From JAJYLM01 sp964547905 (lineage in GTDB: Bacteria > JAMCPX01), in assembly GCA_964547905.1 (NCBI GenBank), contig CAZJPN010000053.1, positions 59,792 to 123,791 of the forward strand: 64,000 bases of DNA. Reading direction: 5' to 3'. Positions 33,056 to 41,831 of the stretch are shown in pieces. Position 1 is the stretch's first letter. Each line of letters begins with the position of its first letter. Below the pieces are notes generated by a model that made no database searches, was not told the origin of the DNA, and worked only from the letters and a program-made list of their open reading frames with translations. Position numbers and translations under genes: made by a program.

Positions 33056-34204
33056 ATGAAACAACACTTCTTTACTGAAGAACATGATATGTTCAGAAAA
33101 AGTGTAAGGGATTTCGTAACCAAGAACCTTTTGCCGCATGCAAACGAATGGGAAGAGGCAGAGGATTATCCAAAGGCATTATTTAAAACACTGGCCGATA
33201 TGAATTTTCTCGGTATACGCTACCCTGAGAAATACGGGGGTATGGGACTGGATATCTTTTACGCTATCGTATTCTATGAGGAACTCTACCGGTCAAGGAT
33301 GCCGGGGCTGTGCCTCGATGTGATGGTTGATACGGATATGGCGACGCCGGTGCTGTTCAAGCACGGCACGGAAGAGCAAAAGACGAACTATCTGACAAAG
33401 ATGATAAAGGGCGATGCTGTTTTTGCGATAGGCTACACAGAGCCGAACGCGGGTTCGGACGTTGCAGGGATACGGAGCACTGCAAAAAAGACTGACGGCG
33501 GCTATCTGCTCAACGGCTCGAAGATCTTTATCACGAACGGTACATGGGCGGATTATATTATTGTTGCAGCAAAAACGGACTCCGCCAAAGGTCATAAGGG
33601 CATTACCCTGTTCTTGCTGGATACCAAAACAAAGGGCTTTACCGTAGGCAGAAAACTAAAGAAGCTCGGGCACCACACATCACACACGGCAGAGCTGTTT
33701 TTTGATGATTGCTTTGTACCGGAAAACATGATCGTAGGGGAGCTCAACAAAGGCTTTTACTATATTATGGAAGGGTTCCAGACAGAGAGGATTATGGGAT
33801 CTGTCGGTGTCATAGCGCTCGCACAGGTTGCACTCGAGGATGCTGTTACCTATTCAAAGGAAAGGATGACCTTCGGCAAACCCATATCACAGCACCAGGC
33901 AATAGCCCATAAACTGGTCGATATGGCAACACAGCTTGAGGCTGCAAGACAACTCGCATACAATGGTGCATGGCTGCTCGATCAGGGAGAAGATGCGACA
34001 AAAGAGATCTCCATGGCAAAGCTCTATTCCTGTGAGGTGGCAAACAGGGTAACGTATGATGCAATCCAGGTATTCGGCGGATATGGATATATGGAGGAAT
34101 ACCCTGTTGCAAGGGCTTACCGGGACGCGAGGATGTTTACCATCGGGGCAGGTACGACGGAAATCATGAAGGAGATTATAGCAAAGAGGATGGGGCTGTA
34201 TTGA
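33056..34204 (+). CDS. Acyl-CoA dehydrogenase
   Basis: A 382-residue FAD flavoprotein that oxidises an acyl-CoA to the 2-enoyl-CoA and passes electrons to ETF. Typical landmarks are FAIGYTEPNAGSDVAGIRST (FAD-binding/substrate strand, about residue 122), NGSKIFITNGTWADYIIVAA, and the C-terminal YDAIQVFGGYGYMEEYPVAR and RMFTIGAGTTEIMKEIIAKR. The catalytic base expected near the C-terminus (Glu in the YGYMEEYP region for short- and medium-chain types) is plausible. Ribosome binding site TGGAGGA. It is divergent from the tetR gene and lies on the far side of its operator, so it may share regulation. Confidence 0.92.
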   Translation: MKQHFFTEEHDMFRKSVRDFVTKNLLPHANEWEEAEDYPKALFKTLADMNFLGIRYPEKYGGMGLDIFYAIVFYEELYRSRMPGLCLDVMVDTDMATPVLFKHGTEEQKTNYLTKMIKGDAVFAIGYTEPNAGSDVAGIRSTAKKTDGGYLLNGSKIFITNGTWADYIIVAAKTDSAKGHKGITLFLLDTKTKGFTVGRKLKKLGHHTSHTAELFFDDCFVPENMIVGELNKGFYYIMEGFQTERIMGSVGVIALAQVALEDAVTYSKERMTFGKPISQHQAIAHKLVDMATQLEAARQLAYNGAWLLDQGEDATKEISMAKLYSCEVANRVTYDAIQVFGGYGYMEEYPVARAYRDARMFTIGAGTTEIMKEIIAKRMGLY

Positions 34205-34413
34205 GGATAGAGAAAGGGGATAACAGTCTGCTCCTCATTCCGAACGGCACAAAGCTTTTTTTGCTAAACGAGATTTGCGCACAAATGCGTAACCTTTTAT
34301 TCTTGACATGGATAGAGGAGCCGCCCATGAAGCATACCGCAGGTGTATACCATGCAATTCACGGTGTGCCGTTCTATTCGGATCATACTGTTACCCCTTT
34401 TTAAAGAGCTAAA

Positions 34414-35088
34414 ATGGAACCTACGGAACACGACATAGCCGGGCTGTTTGATGTAATATCCGGGCGGTATGATCTGTTAAATCATATCCTGTCCGGCTAT
34501 ACCGATGTACGATGGAGGCGCAGGGTTGTACGCCTGAGCCTGATCCCGCAGGTAAAAACAATCCTCGATGTATCCACGGGCACCGGAGACATGGCGCTTG
34601 CCTATAAACACGCAAACAATGCCCTCCCTGTCTATGGCGTGGACATAAGCAGGGAAATGCTGAAAAAAGCCGGGCTCAAGAATGCGGGGTTACTCCTGAT
34701 CAATGGTTCGGGTTTGTCCCTGCCCTTCCGGGAAAACACCTTCGATCTTGTCAGTTGTGCGTTTGGCATACGGAACATCTATCCAAGGGAAAACGGGATA
34801 AAAGAATTTTACAGGGTACTGAGACCGCACGGCCGGATAGCGATACTCGAATTTTCCATGCCGCAGGGCCTTTTCGGTAAGGTTTACAAGGTCTATTTCG
34901 ACAGGATACTGCCGTCACTCGGCAATCTTATCTCGAGAACAAAGGCGTACACCTACCTGAAGAGTTCTGTTGAAGCATTCCCGGACCCCGGGACATTCAG
35001 CAGCATGCTCGCATCCGCAGGGTTTAAAAATATCAAAACTACAAACCTGACCCGCGGCATAGCGACTATCTATACCGGAGAAAAATAG
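34414..35088 (+). CDS. ubiE: Demethylmenaquinone/ubiquinone C-methyltransferase UbiE/MenG
   Basis: A 224-residue class I SAM methyltransferase with the UbiE signatures YDLLNHILSGYTDVRWRRRV near residue 21, DVSTGTGDMALAYKHANNAL (SAM motif I) and FDLVSCAFGIRNIYPRENGI, and FSMPQGLFGKVYKVYFDRIL. In an anaerobe it most likely makes menaquinone, the quinone expected for DsrMKJOP. About 210 bp precede it after the dehydrogenase; a 67-codon open frame there (34201-34404, TTG start) shows no recognisable features and I do not call it. Confidence 0.9.
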   Translation: MEPTEHDIAGLFDVISGRYDLLNHILSGYTDVRWRRRVVRLSLIPQVKTILDVSTGTGDMALAYKHANNALPVYGVDISREMLKKAGLKNAGLLLINGSGLSLPFRENTFDLVSCAFGIRNIYPRENGIKEFYRVLRPHGRIAILEFSMPQGLFGKVYKVYFDRILPSLGNLISRTKAYTYLKSSVEAFPDPGTFSSMLASAGFKNIKTTNLTRGIATIYTGEK

Positions 35089-35097
35089 GTATTGGAC

Positions 35098-36057
35098 TCA
35101 ATCTTTTTCTTTTAAAACTTTCCTCATAATCTTAAACTGGTTTATATGGCTGCGCAGGTATGTATAATTCTCATGGTTATCCCTCATAGCGATAACATTA
35201 ACAGCTACCTTTGAAATAGCACTGAGCACCTGTCTGATATGCGTTAATGTTTCTATAGAGTATCTGATTTGCCATGAATGCGGAAAATGTTTTTTTAGCA
35301 CTATCTTAAATGATTGCGTGCCTATTTTCATAATAAAATCAGAAGGAAGCTGCTTTGTTGAGTGTCCACCATAATGTATAATGGCGGCTTGAGGGAAAAC
35401 TTGTACTTTGTAATCCCTTTTTTTTAATCTCCTGCATATATCAAATTCTTCTAAGTACATAAATATACGCTCATCAAATCCATTGATAGCGAAATAAGCA
35501 TCTTTCCTGAACATCATGGCACACCCAATGACACATCCAGTATCGAATATTTGCCCCCGATCAATGTACCTATTATAAATAAATTTCTTCCACGTCGTGT
35601 TCAGACGAGCAACAGGCGTAGCAATCAAATCCATGGACTGAAGGATTATATTGCTATACACAGGCGGATAAAATAAACTTCTGGCATTGTTTCGATCCAT
35701 GACAACAGGTCCCATTAAACCCGTGTCCTTATGTTCAACCATGTAACTGCACATCTGCTCTATACCGTGATCGATAACCGTATCCGGATTAAGGAAGAAC
35801 AGGATTTCCGCTTTTGCATGTGCTGCTCCGATATTATTGGCCCTGCCAAACCCGAGATTTAGTTTGTTATCTATGGTGTGCACCCAGGGGAACTTCCGGT
35901 TTACTACATCCAAACTCCCGTCTGAAGAACCATTATCACACACGAGCACCTCGTATGACATGGTTAATATCCTGTCATAGATGGATTGTATGCACTTTAC
36001 ACAATCATCTTTGGTATTGTAATTTACAATTATAATGGAAAGCTGCGGATTTGGCAT
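35098..36057 (-). CDS. Glycosyltransferase family 2 (rhamnosyltransferase-like)
   Basis: A 319-residue GT-A enzyme. The nucleotide-sugar fold starts LSIIIVNYNTKDDCVKCIQS, with VCDNGSSDGSLDVV and the metal motif in EILFFLNPDTVID (residues about 84-96). The later segment FDERIFMYLEEFDICRRLKK supplies the ED-type catalytic motif as in WbbL-like rhamnosyltransferases. There are no membrane helices. It probably acts in surface polysaccharide assembly. It is convergent with ubiE (9 bp gap) and divergent from a second GT2. Confidence 0.88.
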   Translation of the reverse strand: MPNPQLSIIIVNYNTKDDCVKCIQSIYDRILTMSYEVLVCDNGSSDGSLDVVNRKFPWVHTIDNKLNLGFGRANNIGAAHAKAEILFFLNPDTVIDHGIEQMCSYMVEHKDTGLMGPVVMDRNNARSLFYPPVYSNIILQSMDLIATPVARLNTTWKKFIYNRYIDRGQIFDTGCVIGCAMMFRKDAYFAINGFDERIFMYLEEFDICRRLKKRDYKVQVFPQAAIIHYGGHSTKQLPSDFIMKIGTQSFKIVLKKHFPHSWQIRYSIETLTHIRQVLSAISKVAVNVIAMRDNHENYTYLRSHINQFKIMRKVLKEKD

Positions 36058-36152
36058 ATTTATATTCCCCGGCTCATGTATGATAGAGGTTTTACATGAG
36101 TATCAGGAAATTGTAAAGAATGCGCTCATGTTCAATTTCATTTTTGTCTGAG

Positions 36153-36206
36153 TTTTTAATATTAAATTTTGAATATTTAATACTGAATCGTTGGGCAAGG
36201 CCCAAC
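36153..36206. repeat. AT-rich dispersed repeat with hairpin, copy B
   Basis: Located between the two divergent GT2 genes. Bases 36153-36181 match copy A inside dsrN at 26 of 29 positions. They are followed by a perfect 7-bp hairpin GTTGGGC/GCCCAAC with a 3-base loop (36190-36206), differing in sequence from the hairpin of copy A but at the same relative place. Confidence 0.55.
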
Positions 36207-36272
36207 TCCTGCTTGACCATATTCCCCTGCTGGGGTAATTGATTAAAATGATAATTGTACTGGATAAATACC

Positions 36273-37199
36273 GTGCCTGAGATAAGCGTTGTCATACCCA
36301 CATATAACCGTTTCGAAATGCTCGAAAGGGCTTTGAAAAGCGTACTTTCGCAGAACTTTAAAAATTTCGAGATCATTGTTGTTGATGACGCATCGACAGA
36401 CAATACCAATGAGCGGCTGCAAAGAGGGTTTAACCCAGGAATAGACACTGGCAGAATCAGACTCACCCGCAACGAAAAGAACCAGGGGAGGTCGGCCTGC
36501 AGAAACACCGGCATAAAGCTCGCCAAAACAGAGCTCATCACCTTCCTTGATGATGATGATGAGTGGCTGCCGGAGCATCTTGGCACACTGAACTGCTTTA
36601 TGAATGAACACAAGAATATCGGGATAGCCTTTTCAAACTGGGCACTCGTAAACGAACAAACACAGGAAAAAACTTCAGGCATCACAAGGATTAAAACAGG
36701 CACAGGCAATCCCTATCTTAAACTTATGCTCCGTGCATTGATCGGGTATCCGTCAACAGGTATCGTAAGAAAAACCGTTTTAGAACAAACACACGGGTTC
36801 AATGTAAAACTGCCGCCTCGTGAAGACTGGGACTTTTTCACAAGATGCGCTATGAAAGGCGGCATTGGTTTCATAGATAAAACAACCGTACATATATATG
36901 TGCATGCTGGAAGTTATTCAAAAAACAAGACTCAATGGGTCAAAGCTACAGAGGGCGCATGGAACAGCATAATGGCATCTGCACGGGAATACGGCATCAG
37001 GCTTGACAAAAAAATCGTCTCTGAAAGAGATTTAAGGCTTTCAAGGGCATTCATATCCATCGGCGATTTTGAAAGGGCCGGGATGTACCTTTCACGTGCG
37101 GTCAAACACAATCCTTTCTCTGTATTGTCATCCATTGCACTCGAGAATATGTTTAAATTGCTTGTCGGTAAGAAGCTGTATATGCGGTACAAAAAATAA
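36273..37199 (+). CDS. Glycosyltransferase family 2
   Basis: Start taken at GTG 36273 (308 residues, giving PEISVVIPTYNRFEMLERAL directly after the first Met) because a GGA precedes it; a TTG at 36255 is possible. The GT-A fold shows IIVVDDASTDNTNERL near 40 and TFLDDDDEWLPEHL near 92 (DxD motif). The LPPREDWDFFTRC segment near 185 is the acceptor-side ED motif. The C-terminal 80 residues are helical. Likely polysaccharide or LPS synthesis. Confidence 0.88.
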   Translation: MPEISVVIPTYNRFEMLERALKSVLSQNFKNFEIIVVDDASTDNTNERLQRGFNPGIDTGRIRLTRNEKNQGRSACRNTGIKLAKTELITFLDDDDEWLPEHLGTLNCFMNEHKNIGIAFSNWALVNEQTQEKTSGITRIKTGTGNPYLKLMLRALIGYPSTGIVRKTVLEQTHGFNVKLPPREDWDFFTRCAMKGGIGFIDKTTVHIYVHAGSYSKNKTQWVKATEGAWNSIMASAREYGIRLDKKIVSERDLRLSRAFISIGDFERAGMYLSRAVKHNPFSVLSSIALENMFKLLVGKKLYMRYKK

Positions 37200-37285
37200 T
37201 TATAGCACCCTTACCTAAAGGGATAGAAAGTCTCTCAAACAATTTGCGTGCAAGGGCATAATGTGACACACCTATTTGTGCAGGA

Positions 37286-38086
37286 TTAAACGGAAATACC
37301 CATAAGCTTTTTATATATTGGGGATTCCTCTGAAACTAAAACTATTTTTGATCTGGAATTGGTTATGCTATTTTTACGCTTTATTTTTAAAATGCTTCTT
37401 ATTAAGGATATATTCCGATATCTATTTAAAAAATCTTTTTTATCAACACGACCTACACTGGATTTAAGTGGGGCATTTCTCAATATTAATGGATATAAAA
37501 CTCTTAAAGAATTAACCATTCTACTATCATAAAAGTTCTGCCACCAATCCGCAGCACTCCTAATGGGTAAATATTGTTTTGAAAGATTTAATGCAGCTTC
37601 ACTATCAACAACATAAGCGGATGCTGAATAAGGAAATCCAAGAGGATACAATAATCTCCCTGTTTTTAATATTTGCTCTCCTATAACAGAAATCCGTAAA
37701 GGTTTACTACCAGTACCAAAATAATAGAGAAGTATAATTTCATTTTTTTTAATATTTTGTTCGAGTTCGTCTAAGACATCTTTTATATTTTCAGGGAGTG
37801 CAATATCGTCCTCAATAACAAAAGCATATTTTAGTTCCCTTTCCACTATTGTTTTATAAATAGAGTAGTGTGAAAGAGCACAACCAATAATCCCTTCAGT
37901 GAATTCTTTTAAAGGGAACTGTTTTACTATTTCCGCACTACAATACTTTGAAATATCTTCTTTTGTTAAATCTCTCCCGTCAATTGCATCAAAAATTTCA
38001 TAATCTAAATTCAATTTATTTAGATGCTCGATGATATATTTCCTTCTTACCATATCCCGTTGCAAGCTTATTACAAATGTTTTCAT
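37286..38086 (-). CDS. Glycosyltransferase family 25 (LPS biosynthesis)
   Basis: A 266-residue GT25 enzyme, recognised by the start MKTFVISLQRDMVRRKYIIE, the middle EGIIGCALSHYSIYKTIVER and the acidic motif AFVIEDDIALPENIKDVLDE. GT25 members add galactose or similar residues to lipooligosaccharide. The gene is clearly more AT-rich than the flanking GT2 genes, suggesting horizontal acquisition, a common fate of surface-sugar genes. It is the last intact metabolic gene before the decayed island. Confidence 0.88.
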   Translation of the reverse strand: MKTFVISLQRDMVRRKYIIEHLNKLNLDYEIFDAIDGRDLTKEDISKYCSAEIVKQFPLKEFTEGIIGCALSHYSIYKTIVERELKYAFVIEDDIALPENIKDVLDELEQNIKKNEIILLYYFGTGSKPLRISVIGEQILKTGRLLYPLGFPYSASAYVVDSEAALNLSKQYLPIRSAADWWQNFYDSRMVNSLRVLYPLILRNAPLKSSVGRVDKKDFLNRYRNISLIRSILKIKRKNSITNSRSKIVLVSEESPIYKKLMGISV

Positions 38087-38339
38087 TCGTTGACGGATTC
38101 CCCCCTTATTATTTGCTTTGTTAAAGCATATTTTCAGTTTTAAGTCTATAATTCTATAGCATCAACTTAACTATTTACAATTTCGAGTTTAATTAAATTT
38201 AGCTCTACAGATAAGCAGTCACCTATGTCTATTAGAATAAAAGATATCGCCGCAATGGACTGTAGTAAACATGTGCTTAAACATTTTACGTACGAACGCA
38301 TGGCAGAGGATTAATAAAGCTTTACCTTCCACTGTAACA
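38087..38339. other. Gene-free AT-rich stretch
   Basis: Between the GT25 gene and the AbiE remnant I see no supported gene. A 29-codon open frame at about 38226-38315 (MSIRIKDIAAMDCSK...) is too short to interpret. Confidence 0.4.
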
Positions 38340-38463
38340 CTTAATTATATTTATTTCCATGCTAATCCTATGATTAAACCATAACATTAATACTGTTCCC
38401 CCTCCAAATGTCCATTCCGTTTTGGGAATTTCAAGGGGGCATTTATTGTTGTATAAACTATCA
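38340..38463 (-). pseudogene. Fused remnant of an AbiEi/AbiEii-type gene pair
   Basis: Read on the minus strand, the segment begins like the small partner gene at 41707 (VIVYTTINAP versus MIVYTTINAP). It then jumps, in another frame, to EIPKTEWTFGGGTVLMLWFN, matching KIPKTKWTFGGGTALMLWFN of the intact nucleotidyltransferase at 41457, and ends HRISMEI. About 75 codons of the small gene and 20 of the toxin gene are missing between them. It is a deleted second copy of the locus 3 kb away in the same orientation. It directly abuts the stop codon of the frameshifted ATPase. Confidence 0.75.
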
Positions 38464-39765
38464 CTACAAATAATATACCGGGGCAAACAGAATTTTAGTT
38501 TTATCTTTTTTCACACTCCCCCAATAATCTTTGGTAAGTACAATAGCGCGTTTTGGTTTAAATGTAGTAATAAAACTTACCAAACTCTTTGATAATCTTT
38601 CCTCATTGAAAGGAGAATACTTTATCTCTATAGGCACAATATCATCTGCTATATGCAGAATAAAATCAACTTCTGCCCCAGCTTTGGTTCGCCAGAAATT
38701 TATTCTTGTTATTCCCTGTGATGGTTCATGTAACCCTATAAAACTGGTATTTTCAACAATAGCACCCGCATCAGACCGTATCTTTAAACTTTTCATATTG
38801 TCCATCAAACTATTTCTAAAACCCATATCTAAAAAATAGATTTTTGGATTATGAGAGAGTTCTTTCTGTGGATTTACAAAAAATGGTTTTACTTCCTTGC
38901 AGATAAATGTCTCTTCAAGAATGCCGAGATGTTTCTTTAAGTTACGGTAATCAATGCCGGACACCTGACTAAGATTTTGATACACCGTTACTCGAGCAAT
39001 CTGTGTTGCAAGATACTGTGACAGCAAAAACAGATTTTTTTCTGTAGTTAGTTCGAGAACACTTTTATATCTTTAATAAGATAATTGCTGTAAATGTCTG
39101 AAAGAAGTTTTTTTCTCTCAAAATCCGTTTTTGACAGAGCAACTGCAGGATAACCGCCCCATAGAGAAAACCGCTCATACATTTTTAAGAACTCTTCACT
39201 CAGGAAATCCTTCCCTCTTTTTTTTGGCCCCTTACTATGGAAGAAAAACCCTATCAAGGTGTCGTGATTTTCAAGATAAGCATTTGTCAACCTTTGATCC
39301 TGTGCTGTGAGATACTCTTTAAAGTTGAACGGGTAAAGAGATAAATTCAATATCCTTCCTGCCATGAATTTTCCGACATGGGCTTTGATATCCAACGATG
39401 AAGAACCGGTGAGAATAATCTTTAAATTTTTTATTGTATCATAAATTAATTTTAGTTTTTGCCCGCCATTGTCTAAGTTTTGAAATTCATCAATCATAAG
39501 GTAAAACCGCTTATTTCCGTCAGCGGGCATAAAAGATTTCACAAATGCAATCGGATCAGTTTCAAACTCCATGAGGAGTCTTCTGTCTTCAAAGGTAATA
39601 TTCCGTATAAGCCTTTCATCTATGTGCAGCCTCGTTGTAAGATACAGTTTGAGCATTTCTAAAAAAAGTTGTTTTACCACACTGTCTTGGACCTGTTATA
39701 GAAATAAATTCCCACCGCTTTATAAACAAACTTATTGTTGACATTAAGTCTCTTTCAACAATCAC
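38464..39765 (-). pseudogene. DUF4143/AAA_14-type ATPase, broken by two frameshifts
   Basis: From GTG 39765 (GAGG upstream) the product starts VIVERDLMSTISLFIKRWEF with P-loop ITGPRQCGKTT. It shifts frame in a run of seven T (minus strand) near 39661-39667 and continues as LEMLKLYLTTRLHIDERLIR and Walker B FYLMIDEFQN. A second shift near 39050 breaks IKDIKV from LELTTEKNLFLLSQYLATQI. The rest contains the DUF4143 nuclease-like C-terminus (DFILHIADDIVPIEIKYSPF). Whole-length homologues have about 430 residues. The frameshifts may be real decay or, at the T run, a sequencing or assembly error. Confidence 0.75.
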
Positions 39766-39957
39766 ACTATCCTCACTTTTTATACTTATTTTAAGATTTT
39801 AGTATAACTATATTTATACAAATATCAATCTTTTTCTTTAACCCGAGAATTGCAAAAAGATAAAGCGGCTTATATTTAACCCTTGTTACCCACCTAAAAA
39901 AATGTCTATGAGAAATAAGAAAGTTTATGCAGTAAGCGATAAGCCTACGTTCTGTTG

Positions 39958-40047
39958 CCATTCCTGTCCCGCCTTTGGCGGAATAAACTCCAGAAGGAAT
40001 CCAGAGAAAATAAAAAAGGCTGGATTCCGCATCAAGTGCAGAATGAC
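39958..40047. repeat. GTCATTCC-type dispersed repeat, copy 1 (in a gene-free stretch 39766-40346)
   Basis: The 580-bp gap between the two ATPase pseudogenes has no supported gene. It contains a repeat bounded by ATTCC and GGAATCCAG/GAATGAC elements, sharing GGATTCCGCATCAAGTGC with the copy at 53927-54042. A short palindrome CGGGCATGCCCG lies nearby (40141-40153 region). This repeat family is widespread in bacterial genomes. Confidence 0.5.
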
Positions 40048-40346
40048 GAAGAAGAGAGATAAGGATGATAGAAAAACCAAATGCATATAAAAACAACGAA
40101 AAAGCAGAAGATGATTGTACATTTATCCCGGTAGATACTCCCGGGCATGCCCGTGGAACTCTGCTTCAGCGTTAGATTCTTCACGGAGTTTACACTGAAC
40201 ACAGTCCGCTTATTATAAAGAACCTTCACAATGAATGCCTAAGTATAGAATTTAAATTGTACTCCTGTGCACTTTTCAAATTTAAATGACAGTAACGAAC
40301 TCTATCCTTGATATGCTGTCATTTTTCCATTATATGGTGATGTATT

Positions 40347-40769
40347 ATGACAGGACATTTTCATCGCGATATTTCGCCCGCAATAATTCACGCCCTTGGT
40401 GAAATAATCGTGGCTGTGATAACGGGTATACGGCAGTCCGGTAAAAGTCCCTTCCTTCAAAATCAGCCGGAACTTTAAAAGAGGCATTACGTATCTTTTG
40501 ATGATTTTGCACAGCTTGCATCTGCCAGAGAAGACCCTGATGGATTTGCGAATACAGATCAACTGATTACCATTGACGAGGCACAGAAATGTCCTGAGAT
40601 ATTGACTGCAATAAAAAGAAGGGCAGATAAAAAGAGACGGTCAGGACAATTCCTTCTTTCCGGTTCAGCCAGTTTTACGATGCTGAAAAGGGTCTCGGAA
40701 AGTCTCGCAGGCAGAGCATTTAAGCGCAATACTATCTTAGTACAAAAAACTATGCTGGCTAAAAATTAA
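40347..40769 (+). pseudogene. AAA_14-type ATPase, truncated N-terminal remnant
   Basis: One frame from ATG 40347 encodes a P-loop (VITGIRQSGKSPFL), an in-frame TAA (40476-40478), then SFDDFAQLASAREDPDGFAN, Walker B LITIDEAQKCPEIL, and LLSGSASFTMLKRVSESLAG RAF-like sensor region before ending at 40769. This is the first third of a DUF4143-family ATPase, distinct from and opposite to the one at 38464-39765. The C-terminal two thirds are gone. Confidence 0.75.
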
Positions 40770-40809
40770 AGTCTTTATAGAAGATATGCTGTCCCAAGCC
40801 ACGTTCTTT

Positions 40810-41457
40810 CTAACGCGGATCATTCTGACATCTATGCAGAAATCGTTTAACAACCTGAAGAGCATCAACAATAACTGTATTGTCTATAACCTGTAGCCTT
40901 TTTGCCTCGGGGAGGTATATCTCCTTTAATTTATCTAAACGGTCTAAGATTATCGGCGCTTTGGAAAGAATTAAATCCCGTTGCTTTAACAATATTTTTT
41001 GACGGCGTTTTATTGCCATTGCAATATCCACTATATCCCTTACTTTTAGTCCTTCCGCCCTATAAAATATCTTTTTTAATATGATCTCCTCAGGAGTTTC
41101 TAAGTTTACAATTTCTCCTTTTATTTTACGTTTGATGCTTGGATTTTTTGAAAGATGTGGAGCTATTATAAAATCAATCTCCCCTTCTTTCAATTTTAGT
41201 TTTAAGAAATTTGAACTTTCCGTGTAATCGTCGGTGAACGAATAAGCTGTATCATTTAACCGTGGAGTCAAATAATTCAAATATTGAGCATCTGTCATAA
41301 ATATGTCTACGTCCCTGCTCATCCTATGGTTGAACCATAACATCAGTGCTGTTCCGCCTCCAAATGTCCACTTCGTTTTTGGAATTTTAGCAGATTTTAG
41401 AATGATCAAAGCTTCCTGAAACAAAACTACCCATCCATCTTTTATATTAGAATTCAA
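40810..41457 (-). CDS. AbiEii/AbiGii-type nucleotidyltransferase (toxin)
   Basis: A 215-residue nucleotidyltransferase of the AbiEii type. The GSx-like core WTFGGGTALMLWFNHRMSRD followed by VDIFMTD provides the active-site Gly-rich turn and metal-binding Asp pair, with a later acidic strand EIDFIIAP. In AbiE systems this enzyme modifies a cellular target (for characterised homologues, tRNA) and is neutralised by a partner. It overlaps the small upstream gene by 11 bp, a classic toxin-antitoxin arrangement. Confidence 0.82.
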   Translation of the reverse strand: MNSNIKDGWVVLFQEALIILKSAKIPKTKWTFGGGTALMLWFNHRMSRDVDIFMTDAQYLNYLTPRLNDTAYSFTDDYTESSNFLKLKLKEGEIDFIIAPHLSKNPSIKRKIKGEIVNLETPEEIILKKIFYRAEGLKVRDIVDIAMAIKRRQKILLKQRDLILSKAPIILDRLDKLKEIYLPEAKRLQVIDNTVIVDALQVVKRFLHRCQNDPR

Positions 41458-41707
41458 AAATATCCTCCAGATTTTTGTTTACATAGAGCTTTTTAACATG
41501 CTTTTCATAATATATCCTGATTTGTTCAAGCGGGATATCGTACTTCATAGAAAATTTAACAATGTCCTGTACAGGAACATCGGTAAAAAAGGAATAGATT
41601 TGGGCTGACCATTTTGATGACAATTTTCCTGATTTCAAAATGGAGGCGAGTTTTTTTTCACTCAGCATATCTATAAACGGTGCATTTATAGTTGTATAAA
41701 CTATCAT
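41447..41707 (-). CDS. Small partner (putative antitoxin) of the AbiEii-like protein
   Basis: An 86-residue basic/acidic mixed protein (MIVYTTINAPFIDMLSEKKL at the start, EKHVKKLYVNKNLEDIFEF at the end) with no family I can name. It is upstream of and overlaps the nucleotidyltransferase gene, and a remnant of the same gene order is found at 38340-38463, so the pair travels as a unit. An antitoxin role is inferred from context only. Confidence 0.65.
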   Translation of the reverse strand: MIVYTTINAPFIDMLSEKKLASILKSGKLSSKWSAQIYSFFTDVPVQDIVKFSMKYDIPLEQIRIYYEKHVKKLYVNKNLEDIFEF

Positions 41708-41831
41708 TTTTATTATTTATCTAAAAAAATTGATTCGGTCAATTGTATTAGACACTGTGCGTATAAATTTTTAGGAATGCAGAGATGTTGCATATTTGGC
41801 TTATGTAAGATATTAAAATCATGTTTACTAT

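Noticed and set aside
34201..34404. Open frame of 67 codons between the acyl-CoA dehydrogenase and ubiE
   Set aside because: TTG start, no ribosome binding site and no recognisable family; not supported.
36092..36709. 205-codon minus-strand frame opposite the GT2 gene
   Set aside because: It is antisense to a well-supported glycosyltransferase, and its end is encoded by the AT-rich repeat.
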